Origin: Shinisaurus crocodilurus
Taxonomy: Eukaryota; Chordata; Lepidosauria; Squamata; Shinisauridae
Assembly: GCA_021292165.1 (NCBI GenBank)
Contig: JAHFWL010000296.1
Span: 620,001-684,000, forward strand
DNA length: 64,000 bases
Reading direction: 5' to 3'
Shown in pieces: positions 47,469 through 60,800 of this stretch. Positions within the stretch are counted from its first letter, which is position 1; each line of letters begins with the position of its first letter. The translations under genes and the position numbers were made by a program. The notes beneath the pieces are model-generated. The model made no database searches and was not told the origin of the DNA. It saw nothing but the letters and a program-made list of their open reading frames with translations.

Positions 47469-48732
47469 TATGTCAAGGCAGTCAATGTTCATGAAATACT
47501 GGAACAGTTAAAATGGAGCCAGTGGCAGGAGGACACGTTGCAGTAGTAAAGAATATAAGGGGATTAGAAGTGGCCATGACATTATCTTCCTGACACCGTG
47601 AGTTGAAGCAAGAAACGCCTGATTTACAAAAGCTGGAGTATCTTTGTCCCATGCTGTAATTTTACAGGACTGTGAGTATTAGAGGGCCACTGTAGAAAAC
47701 AGTTATATTTCACTGTAAGAAATCAGGTTGTAAAAGTATAGAGAGACCTTTTGTGGTCCTTCCATTCATGCACAATTCTTTGCGTATCCCCACTTGTAGA
47801 TTGTTTCCCCCCCTGTTTTAATCCAATTTGGAACCATTGATACTTACCCAGATTAAGCACACTTACCTGGGAGTCCACACTATAGCAGTGTGGTTTCTGG
47901 ATCAAACAGAAGAACATGAATTCAACATGAAAAAGAATGCTCCACCAATTTGAGGGTTTCACCACTACCCGCAATCAGGTCAGGAGGTGAATAAGGACGC
48001 TCTGCAAATTAAATGTGAACCCCTTTGCTTGTTCCCATGTCATGTTTGACTCTGACATCTTGGTTAGCATCCTAAGAGGTACATCTTTTATAAGACTGCT
48101 AACTACAATATCCATTGCTTTCATGTTTTCTCTGCATTTTATTGTATTCTTCTTGTTGTTGTTTTGTGCTCACTTGGTAGTACTGTAGCAGCATAGCAGG
48201 GAGAAAAGTTTAGCATAGCTCTGACCTTGATGTGGCACTGCACTGCATGAAACGATCCTATTACATGCGGGGAGGATTCATTCTTAGGAGACCCTCCCAT
48301 CTGCAGTCTGAACTACAGCATGTGATCTCCATGGTCAATGCAATGCATAGCATGAATTTCAAAGAAGGCTGCACCATATGACCACAGGCACAGTGTATGT
48401 AGAAGTAAATGCCTGGAGAGGGATTGAAAGCGAAGCGTGCCACAGAAAGAGGCAGAGCGATCACTCCTTAGCACCTTGAGTGTTTCTAGGCTGTGATCCT
48501 AAAGACACTTCCCTGAGATCTGACCCCACTGAACTCAGTGAGGCTGGTTTCTGAGCAGATGTGAACAGGATTTGAGTCATGTACACAAGACCGGGGTTGG
48601 TAGTCAGGAAGGAATGACTACAGTTCAGCCAGGTGTGGCCAAAAGAGGCTGCTACAGCCTTTCACTTGTGACAGGTCTAATCCTCCCCTCCGCACGTTCT
48701 CCCACTGAATTCTCAAGCCAGTATTAGATGAC

Positions 48733-48741
48733 AAATAAAAG
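48733..48741 (+). promoter_or_regulatory. Candidate TATA-like box of the defensin gene, copy C
   Basis: AAATAAAAG lies 79-87 bp before the ATG, which would allow a transcription start near 48765 and a 5' UTR of about 55 nt. It is changed to AAATGAGAG in arm A. Sequence evidence only. Confidence 0.4.
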
Positions 48742-48819
48742 CTTGTGTCTTACTTGGCATTATGACGTGTCTCTTTTTACCGCCTCTCTTTCAGTTGCTC
48801 CAAAACACAACTTTCTACC

Positions 48820-48877
48820 ATGAAGGTCTCGTCCATTCTTTTCATAGTTCTCTTCTTCTCGCTTCTGGTTGGTCCAG
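48820..48877 (+). other. Defensin copy C, exon 1 (signal peptide)
   Basis: 58 bp from ATG to the donor GTAAGC. The leader reads MKVSSILFIVLFFSLLVGP. Lys at position 2 and the long Ile/Leu/Phe core fit a signal peptide cleaved around residue 20. Nineteen codons plus one base are coded. Confidence 0.85.
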
Positions 48878-51800
48878 GTAAGCATGATGGAGAATGGAAT
48901 GGAATGTTTTTGAGAGTAGATGGTGCATGATGGCTCAACTGGGTTGGAGAAAAAGTGGTTGCTAGCAAATTACTTCTCATGTGGAAAATGAATCTGTTTA
49001 TATCCTAACCCTTCCTGGACCCAGTGGAAGGATTCTCTGTATTTTTCCAGTGTTTAGTGGGATGCTTACTAAATCCCCCTCCAGCTATTCTATCATAAGG
49101 ACAGTCTGAACCATTGTGAGATGAAAGATTATACTAAAACTTTCTCATTTAAAAAAGAAAAGAAAGCTGTGATATTTTTTACTTAGGGCAAGTAACACTG
49201 GATTGTATGTGATAGTGTCCTTTCACCAATGGAACAGACACCACTGATAGAACAAATTATCCCCTCCTTCCGGGGCCCCTCCCTTAACCCCGAAATCTAG
49301 ATCAGATTTGGGGTGTGTGCAGGAGGAGGAGGAGGGGAAGGGAAACTCCCATTGTGCAACCTGAACTCTGCTCATGTAATATTGGATCTTTAGCCCATAG
49401 CCTGCATCGAAACAGAAGCCAGTGCAGCACAACCTATTGCAGGCTAAATTAATATAATAGACAGCAGGCAATGAAGAGCCTCCTGCAATGCGTAAAGCGA
49501 GGAGCAGTTCCGTGATACACGTGCCTTTATTTCCATCTGTGAATTCGGTGCAAGTATGGAACATTGGACGTGAGTCCAGCTGAAACAGAGTGACGGGTGT
49601 CATTGCTGCTTCAGAATGAGATCTCAAGTTGCAGTCCTTTGCACACTTACCTGGAGCTCAGGCTGATTCCGCACAGGAGGACTAATTTCTGAGTAAACCT
49701 GGAGGACTGTGCAGCAGCTGATGCTGTAAAATTAAACTCGGCATAGAGGACCGGAATTACACTTCTGCATTTTCTCTAACGGTTGCTTGTTTCATGATTG
49801 CATAGTTTTGATATTCTCTAATACTGTTTAAGCAATAAATATATATACCCGGTGACGAGATTCTGGGGTTTGGGGAAAGAGGACTGCCTTACCACTTTAA
49901 GACCTGGCTTCTAAATGACCCTCCCCCGCCTTCCAGTAATCTTCCATTGCCACAGTAGAACACCATCAGGGCTGTTGGAAGCTCCTGGTCCTAGGGATCC
50001 ACCAGCCTCCTGAGGTTTAAAAGCCAGCCCACTGCAGGGTGGTGGGCTGCCCCGGCAGGGGTGTTCCCAAAGGGGGCAACACCAAAGAGGGCACCCCCCT
50101 TTGGGTTGCCCCTTTGGGGTGCCACGAGGGTGAGAGCGCACCTCTTTTCCCCTCTCCCTCCCTATTACATATGCCTGTCTGCCTGTTTGTGTTGCTGCCG
50201 GATTAATTTTATATTCATTTTGTGATTGTGCTGAGTTGATTACGTATGAGTGGATGATGTTTGGTGCATGTGAGGTTTTGCGCGTCTGTGGATTTGTTTG
50301 TGTTGTGAATGAGGACTGAGAGTGCGTGAAAATTGTTGGCGTGGCTGGATGTGCAGGGAAGGCCCTGATGCAGGACCCGTGAAGGCGATGCCGCCATCCC
50401 AGTGATTTGGGGTAGAAGGAGATTTGGCAGGAGGAGGGGACTGGGACATCAGAGCAGAATGGGCTACAGATCTTTAGACACGGTTCCCCTTCTACCCCCC
50501 TCCTCTCGCTCTCATGCATCTGGCAGCTCATCCACTGAGCCCTCCTGTCTTGCGGTGCTGCTGTTTAACGCCAGATCGGTCCGCAATAGGACCGCACTCA
50601 TTCATGGATTACTCGTGGATGAGAAGCCCGATCTGGCGAGTATTACTGAGACTTGGTGGGTGAGCGGGGTGGGCCAGGACTGACACAGCTCTGCCCACCT
50701 GGTATTCGGTGCAGCACCCAGCATAGGCTGGAGGGATGGGGGGGGAGTTGCCATGATTCACCAAAGTTCCATCTCTATCGCCAGGAAGCCACTCCACCTT
50801 GGAGCAGGCCATGAGGGGTTGCACTTGGTGTTGGGCCATGGAGACAGATTGGGGATGCTGCTGGTGTACCGCCCACCCTGCTTCCCAGCATCCTCGCTGA
50901 CCAAGCTGGCAGAAGTGGTCTCAGGTGTGTTGTTGGAGGAACCCAGGCCGGTGGTCCTGGGTGACTTTAATTTCCAGGCTGAGGCTGCTTCTGGAGCTCC
51001 ATCTTGGGACTTCATGTCATGGCCTCCATGACATCCATGGGGCTGTCTCAGTTTATTATTGACCCAACACATGAAGCCGGGCATACCCTTGACTTGGTCT
51101 TTCCTTCAAGCTGTGAGATGGGTAGTCCAGAAAGGGGGGGTCCAAGTAACCCCATTGTCATAGTCAGACCAGTTCCTGGTGAGGTTTGAACTCACGACAT
51201 TACTTCCCTCCTGCAGCGGTGGGGGGCCCATTCATAGTTTGCCCAAGGAGACTGATGGAATCCAAAGGATTTCTGAATGCTCTTGGGGATTTTCCACTGG
51301 ATAGAGTTGGTGATCCAGCCGAGGTTCTGGTCTTGCTGTGCAATGGTGAGATGTGGAGGTCTATCAAATTGATCGTTCTGGAGTGCCCTCTCTGGCTCTG
51401 CAGAACCCGCTCTGCTACTTGGTATACTGGGGAGCTGCAGTCAATGAAACAGGCTGGATGTCAGCTAGAGTGCAAATGGTGTAAGGCTTGAAGCGAAGAT
51501 GACCGAGCATGCTCTAGAGTGCATAATCATGCCTATTGCAAGGCAGTGTGGGCAGCAAAGAAGCGTCACTTTGCTGGCTCCATTGCATCCTCAAAGAGCC
51601 ATCCAGTGGAGCTCTTTCGGGTGGTCTGGAGACTGTCAACACTCTCCCCCGTGAATGGGGCCCTGGCCCCCTCAAAGTCCCGTGGTGACGTTTTTGCATC
51701 GCACTTTGAGGACAAAATCACTCATCTCCACAGTGAACTTGATGCGGTCATTAGTGCAGCTCCACTCAAGGTATCTGATGCCACCATCTGCCCAATTTTG

Positions 51801-54800
51801 TGGGATCTTTTTCAGTTGCTGCAGCGTGATGATGTGGACAAGGCAAGGTGCTTGCAACAATGCGACTGACCACGTGCCCTCTCAATCCTTGCCCCTCCAG
51901 GGTTATATAAGCTAGCCGAGGGGGTTTGGCTGGGTGGGTCCAGGGAGTGGTAAAGGCATCTCTATATGAAGGGGTGGTTCTTGCTGTCCGTAAGGAGGCA
52001 GTAGTGCAACCACTCTTGAAAAAACCCACTCTGGACCCAACGTATTTGATAACTACCACCCAGTTGCAAATACCCCTTTCTTAGTTAAGGTTCTTGAGAG
52101 GGTCATGGCAAAGCAACTGCAGGCACTCTCGGAGGATTCTGATTATCCAGACCCATTCCAGTCTGGGTTTTAACCTGGTTATGGGACTGAATCAGCCTTG
52201 GTCACCCTGATGAATGACCTTTATCGGGTGAAGGATAGTGGGAGTGCGACCCCATTCAATTATACTTGATCTCTCAGCGGCTTTCTATACCATTGACTAT
52301 GATATCCTTCTAGATTGACTTTGCGGGTTGGGCAGTGGAGGCACTGTGTTACAGTGGTTCCAGTCCTACCAGCGGGGCCGATTTCAGAGAGTAAGATTGG
52401 GTGACTATTCCTCGGAACCTTGGCAATTGTGCTACAGGGTTCCACAGGATACCATCTTGTCCCCAATGTTGTTTGACATCTATATGAAGCCGCTGAGAGA
52501 GTGGCCATTAGGGGATTTGGATCCAAGTGCCATCTTTACGTGTCACGATAGATAATTCTAGGCGCTAGATTCCCTCTAACCACACACTCTTACGAAAGGT
52601 TTAGGATCTTTGGCTGGGGTAAAACCTGAGCTGTTAGGGGGGGAAAGTGTGCGCTTTGCTCCTTTTACACTTAAACAAACCACACACACAGACTCTAGAA
52701 ACAAAAGGGTGGTTTTATTGAAGAAGAAATACAGGGGAGGTGCAGCGTCTTACTTGTTGGTAAAGCAAACCTAGTGATGTCAGGCAGCAAAATATCCTTA
52801 CACTATGGTTCAAACACACCCTGTATTCTGGAGAGGAGAAAGAGTCCCTTTTGCCCTGACAAGCCTGAACAGAAAAAAAGGGGGGGGGAGAGATTCCCGT
52901 CTAGAAGGATAGAAAAGCAAAGTCCCAGCAATTTTACATCTACATGAACCCTTTGGGTGGGGTCATCCACAGTTTTGAAGTGCGCTGACATGAGGTTCAT
53001 AGATTCATAGACCATAGAGTTGGAAGGAGCCTACAAGGCTATCGAGTCCAACCCCCTGCTCAATGCAGGAAACTAGATGAAGCTGTGGATGTGCTAGATC
53101 AGTGCCTGGCTGCAACAATGGACTGGATTACGGCTAATGAACTGAAGCTCAATCCAGACAAGGCTGAGATGCTGTTAGCGGGTGGTTCTCCTGACCAGAT
53201 GGGAAAGGGCTACTCAGATCTTCTGGTCTCTGTTTTGAATGGGACTGTACTCATCCTGAAGGAGCAGGTTCATAGCTTGGAGGTCCTCCTGGAGCCATCT
53301 TTGTCACTTGAGGCTCAGCTGGCCACCGTGGCATGGAGTGCCTTCTACCCGCTTTGGTTGGTGGCTACACTGCACCCCTATTTTGGCAGGGGTAACTTCG
53401 CTTCAGACTATGCTCTGGTAATCTCCACATTAGATTACTGCAATGTGCTCTACACCTTTGAAGGTATTTCTTTGCAGCTTGTACAAAATGCAGTAGCCAG
53501 ATTGATAACAGAGACCAGAAGGTCTGAACATAGAGCCCCAATTCTGGCCCACTTGCACTCGCTGCCTGTATGTTTCGAAGCCAAATTGAAGGTTTTGACC
53601 AGGCATAGCTCATGACCACAATACCTAATGGAGCACCTCTGATATGAACCTACGCATATACTACGCTTATTGTCTGAGGCCCTCCACCAAGTTCCTCCTC
53701 CGAGGCACGCTCGGAATGTGGCAACAAGTTTCTCAGTTTGTTGATATTGTGTAGATTTGTTTGTGTGTGTGGTCTGTGTGCCCGTGTGTTATTATGTTTG
53801 TATGTAAATGGTTTTCATGTTTGTGTGTATGTAATTGTTTCCCTTCGCACCCCACGCTCCTGTGGGGGGGGGAGGATTTTGCGAGGGGGGGGAGGGAAGA
53901 GCGAGGGCTAGCATGAGGTGATTTCACCTCCAATCAGGGCACTGGCATATTGTTTGCCCGATGGGGTGAGGCATAAGGGGTGGGGCCCTGAGGCAGTATT
54001 TATGCACAGGAGACCCCACCCCACGCCTCCTTCTTGCAGCTGCGGTTGGATCCTTCGAAGCCACAGATCTCCTACCTGTGTCTTCTGCCCTACTGCAACT
54101 CCTTCTCCGGATCCCTTGCTGCTCTGTGGCGATCGTCAGACGGTTTGGTGTTCTGGGGAGGCTTGCCTTTCTTTTCTTTCCTTTACATTTTCTAGGTCTT
54201 TTAGCGAAACTTTATTTACTTTGAGGGAGAGCCAACTGAAGTGCCCCTGCCGTCGGGACGGTGCCGTCGGCGCCGGGAGGCGCAGGAATACAGCCGCGGC
54301 TGCGGCTGTATATAGCTTCCTGGCCATCCCCCCCCTCTCCGGGCTCCAGCTCCTTAGGTTTTGAGGCGACGGAGCACGCAGCTCCCGATTGCGCCTTCCT
54401 CCTCTGGGTCTTTCTTTTCTGTAGCTACCGCGTTGTTAGGAGGCCCGCTGCTCTCCATTCGAGCGCGGGGCTGCTTTCCCAGCTAAATAGCCTTTAATTT
54501 GCGGCGCGTCCTTCTGGGCTTGGCGTGATCCGACGAGCCACACTTCCAGGCACCGGCACCTCTGCGGGGGGGTGCGGGCGTGTGCCCATTCGCTGCAGCG
54601 CGCCCTGCCCAATTTCGGCTGCTTTGTTTGTTTAAGGAGGGGGTAGGCAACTTCCATCGGTGGGGCCGACGTCCTTAGGCGCGGGTACAGTCCCCCACGT
54701 GTTTTTCCCCGAGCAGGCTTTGCCCTTCGGCGTCTCTCCTGGGCGTCCGGCTCGTAGCGGCCGCCATCTTGGGACACAAACGCCCATCACCTGGCCCCCG

Positions 54801-57800
54801 GTCATCAGTGTACTCCTTCTGCCTGCCAGTCCTCACTATTCCTGCTAGCAGAATAGCTCGGGATTTTTTTCAGTAGGCAGGTTTTTTCTTTTCATTCCTC
54901 CATAGCGAGCTTCCCAAGTTTTAGTTTACACCATTAATTCATTATTCCACCTACAGGGAGTTAATCAAGTTTGCTTTAATTTATTTTCTAAGCCACTACC
55001 ATCAGACATTTAATTAGGATTATTTCCATTTGATTGTTTGATTCTTATGTACATAAATTAGATTTTGCCTAGTTCATTCCACAGGGAATTAATCAAGTTC
55101 TGTGCACTTCTGTTTAGGGATTGATTTATTTGCATTAATTAACAGTTATTTTGTGCAGTGCTTCCAGTGCTGCTTGGGGTCATTACTCAATATTTTAAAA
55201 TTCATAAGGCTTTAGTTAATTGTTCCTGATTGTGAACCAATCTGTGCTCATTAGCACATGATTGGAATTTGAATTTTGCATAACTTTTATTTAATAGATC
55301 CTTCCAAAAAAGGAAAAAGAAAAAGAAAAGAGAGTTTTGAGAGTCAATCTATTTTAGTATAATGTTTTCTAGATTCGCTGTAGTTGCAATCCTATTTCAA
55401 ACGTTCATTGTTTGCGTTTCTTTTAGTCTCTCAGGATGCCGCCCAAGAAGGGTCAGGGGGGCAAGAAGGGGAAGGGCTGTGCGCCTCGACAACCGGCAAA
55501 GCGCCCCCCTACGCGGCGGCTCTCCTCTTCCTCTGATGAGGAGGCCGTTGACGTCTCAGCGGTCCTGGCTCGTGTAGCCAGCATGGAGAGGGAGAGGGGT
55601 ATCCAACCTCCTCCCGCTAAGGCGACAGGGGGGTCTTCCGGGGGCCGTTCACAGTTATCTAAGAAGTCACAGCGTGACCTTTGGATTTCTATTTCAGAAC
55701 GTTTAGATGCGATGCAGGCGGCTGCGGTGCCCCACGCCGCTTCTTCTTCCGCTTCGGCAACTCCGCCCCGGGAGCATAGAGTGGAGTCTCCCGCTTACCC
55801 CACTACGGAGGAACCGGAGTCGTCTGCTATCCCATCTTCTCATTCGAGGTCCGAGCCAGGCCCTTCCAGTGGCGTGCCAGCAGCCGGTGAGTACCCGGGT
55901 CCTGTGGGGTCTGGTGGCTGGCACAATTGGAGCCAATACATGTATCCAGGTTTTCCATGGGGGCAGCACCCCATGTCTCACATGTTCCAATTCACACCTT
56001 GGCTGCCAAGCTACCCTCCAATTGCCCCCCACGCATTCCAGCCCCTTGAAGGTGCAGGAGGTACTTCTTCTTCGATCACGCCTTCAGGGCTACCTGCGGT
56101 TGCTACCCAGATTTGCCAAGACGGGGCAGGAGCACTCAGGGCACAGTCCACCTCTGCCTCGAGTGGCTCCTCGCAGTCAAATACTACGACCGTCGGGGCC
56201 GCACCTTCTCCGGCTGCGCAGGCCGGCGCATCAGTGTGGTCCGGCCCGGCGGGGCAGGTGGCTTCGCTCGTAAAAGGTGCCACTAGAGTGGATCTGTCCG
56301 ACCATTATCCACACGCCAAGTCCGGTTTGGTGCCACCAGGCACGCCATCTTTCCCTTTAGGGTATCATCTGGCCCCAGCCACCAAGGAGAAGATAATCAA
56401 GGGTGAGTTTATTGATGTCTTCTCCTTGCTGAACAGGGAGCCGGATCCCGTTGAAAATAAAAAGAGAAACTCAAGGACCGTGAGCAAGAGAAATTTAAGT
56501 CTAAAAAGCCAGCCCGTATGTGGGCCAACTGGCTGCCTGGGTTCCTGATATATATGGGCACACTTCAACAGGAGTTCCCCGACCGTGCTGCCATTCTCAC
56601 AAAATATCTCGATATAATATATCGGGCATATTCTGGCTTTGAAGGTGGAGCATGGCTGGCATATGATGAGGGGTTCCGCAAAAAGGCAGCTTTTGACCAC
56701 TCTATTTGGTGGGATAGGAAAGACAACGACCTATGGATGGAATTTATGATTCCAGCCAGGCCAGTCGTGGGAGAACGGTCCGAGAGCGGCCATATTCTAT
56801 CCAGGCAGTCCATCAACACTTCACCCCGGGCGCAACCGGGGAAGTCGGTTCAACCCCGGCCGCTGTGTTGGGAATACATATCTAAAGGTACATGCTCATG
56901 GCCTGAATGTCCCTATAGACACGCCTGCAGCATCTGCAATGGGTCACACGCCCCGGCCGCATGCTCAAGGGTCCGGGGGCCAAGGGGAGGTGGCAAGTTT
57001 GGCTCAGCCAGGCGCCCCCCGGGCCCTGGCCAGCAGCAGTCTCCAAAAGGGCCCCAGCCCAGTTAAAGCTGGTCCTTTGGCTCGCCTGTTGAGATTTTAC
57101 CCTGACATCGAAGCGGCTCTATACCTTAGGAATGGTTTCCTGTTTGGTTTTAGGATTCCATTTCAGGGCCCTCGCGTCAATATTTTGTCCTGCAATCAGC
57201 GTTCCATCCTCGGGATGGAGCCTGTTGTGGCACAAAAAATAGTCAAAGAAGTTTCAGCAGGTAGGGTCCTGGGCCCGTTCTCCTCCTTGCCGCTCCCAAA
57301 TCTCTGGGTCTCCCCATTAGGGATAGCGCCCAAGAAGGCCGTTGGGGAATACCGCTTGATACACAATCTGTCCTTTCCCAGAGGGGCCTCGGTCAACGAC
57401 GCCATTCCAGAACATTTATGTTCCGTGCGTTATACCTCGTTCGACTCGGCGGTGGCCATGTTCCGCCGTTGTGGCTGCGGGGCCCTTCTGGGAAAATGTA
57501 ATATCAAGTCGGCATTCAGATTATTCCCTGTCCACCCGGATGACTTCGACTTGCTCGGTTTCCATTTCCAGGGCCAATTTTATATCGATAGAGCTATGCC
57601 TATGGGCTGCTCTATCTCTTGCTCAGCCTTCGAGCGCTTTAGTACATTTCTCGAATGGGCCTTGCGTAATCGTACCGGGATGAGCCAGGTCATCCATTAC
57701 CTAGACGATTTTCTGTTTGCAGGAATCCGTGACACTAATCAATGTGCCTTTTTGATGTCGCAATTTCAAGAGTTGGCAATAGAATTGGGTGTCGCCCTCG

Positions 57801-60800
57801 CTGCAGAAAAGACGGAAGGTCCCTCTTCCATTCTGGTATTTTTAGGCATCGAATTAGACACTAACATGCAGTGCTCTCGCCTCCCTATAGATAAGCTCCA
57901 GGCCCTCCATTTTCGGGTGGACCGTATGATACAGTCACGCAAGGCTTTCCTTCAAGAACTACAAGAGCTAGTCGGCCACTTGAATTTTGCATTTAGGGTA
58001 GTGGCGCCTGGTAGAGCTTTTTTGCGGTGCCTCTGTGCCGCCATGCGTGGCCTGACGCGGCCCTTTCACAGGGTCCGTGTAAATACCTCCATGAGGGCCG
58101 ATTTGAGGGTATGGCTTCAATTTCTGGAAGGATTTAATGGAGTTTCTTTCTGGCGGTGTGAGCAAATACTGCATGCTGATTTTAGAGTACAATCCGATGC
58201 CTCCAGTTCCTTCGGCTTTGGGGTATTTTTCAGGGAACAGTGGTTCGCCACACCATGGCCAGATGAGTGGACAGATTCTGGCGTGTGCCGAGACCTGACC
58301 TTTTTAGAATTTTTTCCCATTTACGTTGCAGTGCACCTGTGGGCGGCACAATTTGCAGACTCAGTAGTGCATTTTTGGTGCGATAATCAGGCCACTGTGC
58401 AGGTTATCAATACCTTGTCTTCCAGAAGCCCACGGGTTATGCATCTGGTTCGCGCTTTTACACTGCGCTGTCTGCAATTCAATATACTGTTTCGGGCACG
58501 GCATGTGCCGGGCTTGGACAACAGCGTAGCGGACGCATTGTCTCGCAACCAGATGCATAGGTTCCGAGCGCTTGCCCCCTGGGCTGCGGACCACCCGGTG
58601 ATAATGCCAGACTGTCTTTGGCAGATTGGAGGTCTGTTTCCGAGCTCGCCATAATGCGGTCGCTGGCACCAACCACGTGGGCCGGTTACAAACGGGCAGG
58701 TATGGAATTTCATCAGTTCCGGGTGGACCACAATCTCCCTCTGGTTTGGCCAATACCGGTCGATCACATCATTCAATTCTGTGTGGTTTCAAAGGGACGT
58801 GGTTCATCTGTCAGAACTATTAGGGGCAAGCTGGCGGGCGTGGCATTTCTTGCCAAGGCTCGAGGTTTTCAGGACACTTCTGGGGATTTCAGAGTTCGTA
58901 GGATGCTGTTGGGTTGGTCCAGGGAATGCCCTATAGTACCCGACACAAGGGTCCCATTGTCCCCAGACATTCTTTTAGGTCTTCGGGAACTGTGGCCTTC
59001 TGTTTGTTCTTCCAACTACGAGGCGCTACTATTTCATGCGGCTGCGTTGACCGCATTCTTTGGGGCATTTAGAATCTCTGAGCTGGTGGTTCGTTTCAAA
59101 CTCGATGCCTCCAACGTGGCACTGCAGTTTTCGGACCTGCAATTTTCAGGGACTAGTGTGACTCGGCGACTCCGCAGGCCTAAGTCCGATCAATTGGCAG
59201 GGGGTGCAACGGTCACCTTGTACCCGGCCGCTTCTGAAGAACTCTGCCCTGTGGCGGCCCTGCGAGCTTTTATCACTGGGCGGGGCACGGAAGCTGGTCC
59301 ATTATTTCGACATGTGGATGGTTTCCCGTTGACCAGGTATCAGTTCTGGGCAGTCACTAAACAGGCATTGGGAGCCCTGGGCCTGTCTCATATGCGATTT
59401 GGCACTCACTCCTTCAGGATCGGTGCAGCCTCCACGGCCGCCGCCTTGGGTTTCCCGGCCAGCAGTGTTCAGGCTGTTGGAAGATGGCATTCACGGGCCT
59501 ATCGTTCTTACGTCCGGAAGTTGCCTTGATCTGCGCTGCCGCTTCTTTGTTTCTTTGTTTTTCAGGTGCTTGGAGTGGAGAAAGGCCGGTCCGTGTGTTA
59601 ATCTGCGGCCACAGCATGATCTTTTGGGCAGCAAGGCGTGCTGCAAAATCCTGGGTCGGTGCCCAGCTGGGCATCGGGCAGGTGGCCAACATTCAGTGGC
59701 TTGGCCAGCGTGGCATGCAGTGGCACTACCTTCTATACACACTTTTCCACTCCGGCCTGGTCAAGGCCCAACCGCACGTGTTAGTGCTGCACCTGGGCGG
59801 CAACGACCTCGGCTTGCTGAAGGGCAAGGCCTTGATTTTACAAGCAACAGAGGACCTCTCCATCATTTCTTCCCGCTGGCCCGGCGTGTCCATATTGTGG
59901 TCACATATACTGCCGCGTTTTTGTTGGAGGTACTCCGAGCGCCCCGCTTGCCTGAACAGGGCGGCTTGGAAGGTCAACGGTGAAGTTCGGAGGGCCATTG
60001 GAGGCATGGGGTTCGATATACCTCATGCCGGGATATCCTTGGCCCGGAGGGAGCTGTACCGGCCGGACGGGGTTCATATGTCCGACGCCGGTAATGATTT
60101 GTTTCTCGAGGATCTGCGAAGGGCCCTGCTCGAGCTTATCTCCGGCAGGTGGGGGAGAGTCGACTAAGCAGAGGCTTGGCTCTCTCTGTGGCGGTAAGTG
60201 CGGTGAATAGGCAGTGGGGGTTAGGGTTGCGGTGTGCATCCCATGGCACCTTTTAAGGTGATTGGCGAGAACCCGAGCCTCACAAATGTCGATGCCTTGT
60301 GGCTCAATTTGTGAGAGGTAGGGTCGCCTTTGGGGTCTTCCCATCTCACCCTCCTCGGTTGTCCCGTGGCGCCAGGGGCGGTGACCCTGGGTAGATCCCC
60401 CAGCACCCCGAGTGCAGAATTCGAGGGTGGCGAGTCACCGTGCCGCCCTCGAGTTTGGGATGCTTTCGCCCAGGCATGCTCCACTGGCCTTTGGGCTGGC
60501 CTTAGTTAATCCCGCACTTCTCCCTTCGCAGAACTTCGATTCAATAAATGTGGCCCTGATTCTATACCATAACTGTTGTCTCGTCTCTTCATTTCCCCCT
60601 TTACCCGTGCAATTCCCTTCGCACCCCACGCTCCTGTGGGGGGGGAGGATTTTGCGAGGGGGGGAGGGAAGAGCGAGGGCAAGTATGAGGTGATTTCACC
60701 TCCAATTAGGGCACGGGCAAATTGTTTGCCCGATGGGGTGAGGCATAAGGGGTGGGGCCCTGCGGCAGTATTTATGCACAGGAGACCCCACCCCACGCCT

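Larger units (their letters stand above)
43200..49770 (+). repeat. Arm C: direct-strand copy of the inverted duplication, with two extra insertions
   Basis: Matches the minus strand of 9640-13830 in order and orientation. It is longer because of the hAT element (44880-47174) and the mariner-type MITE (47295-47468). It carries the intact defensin exon 1. Beyond about 49770 the similarity to arm A ends. Confidence 0.85.
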
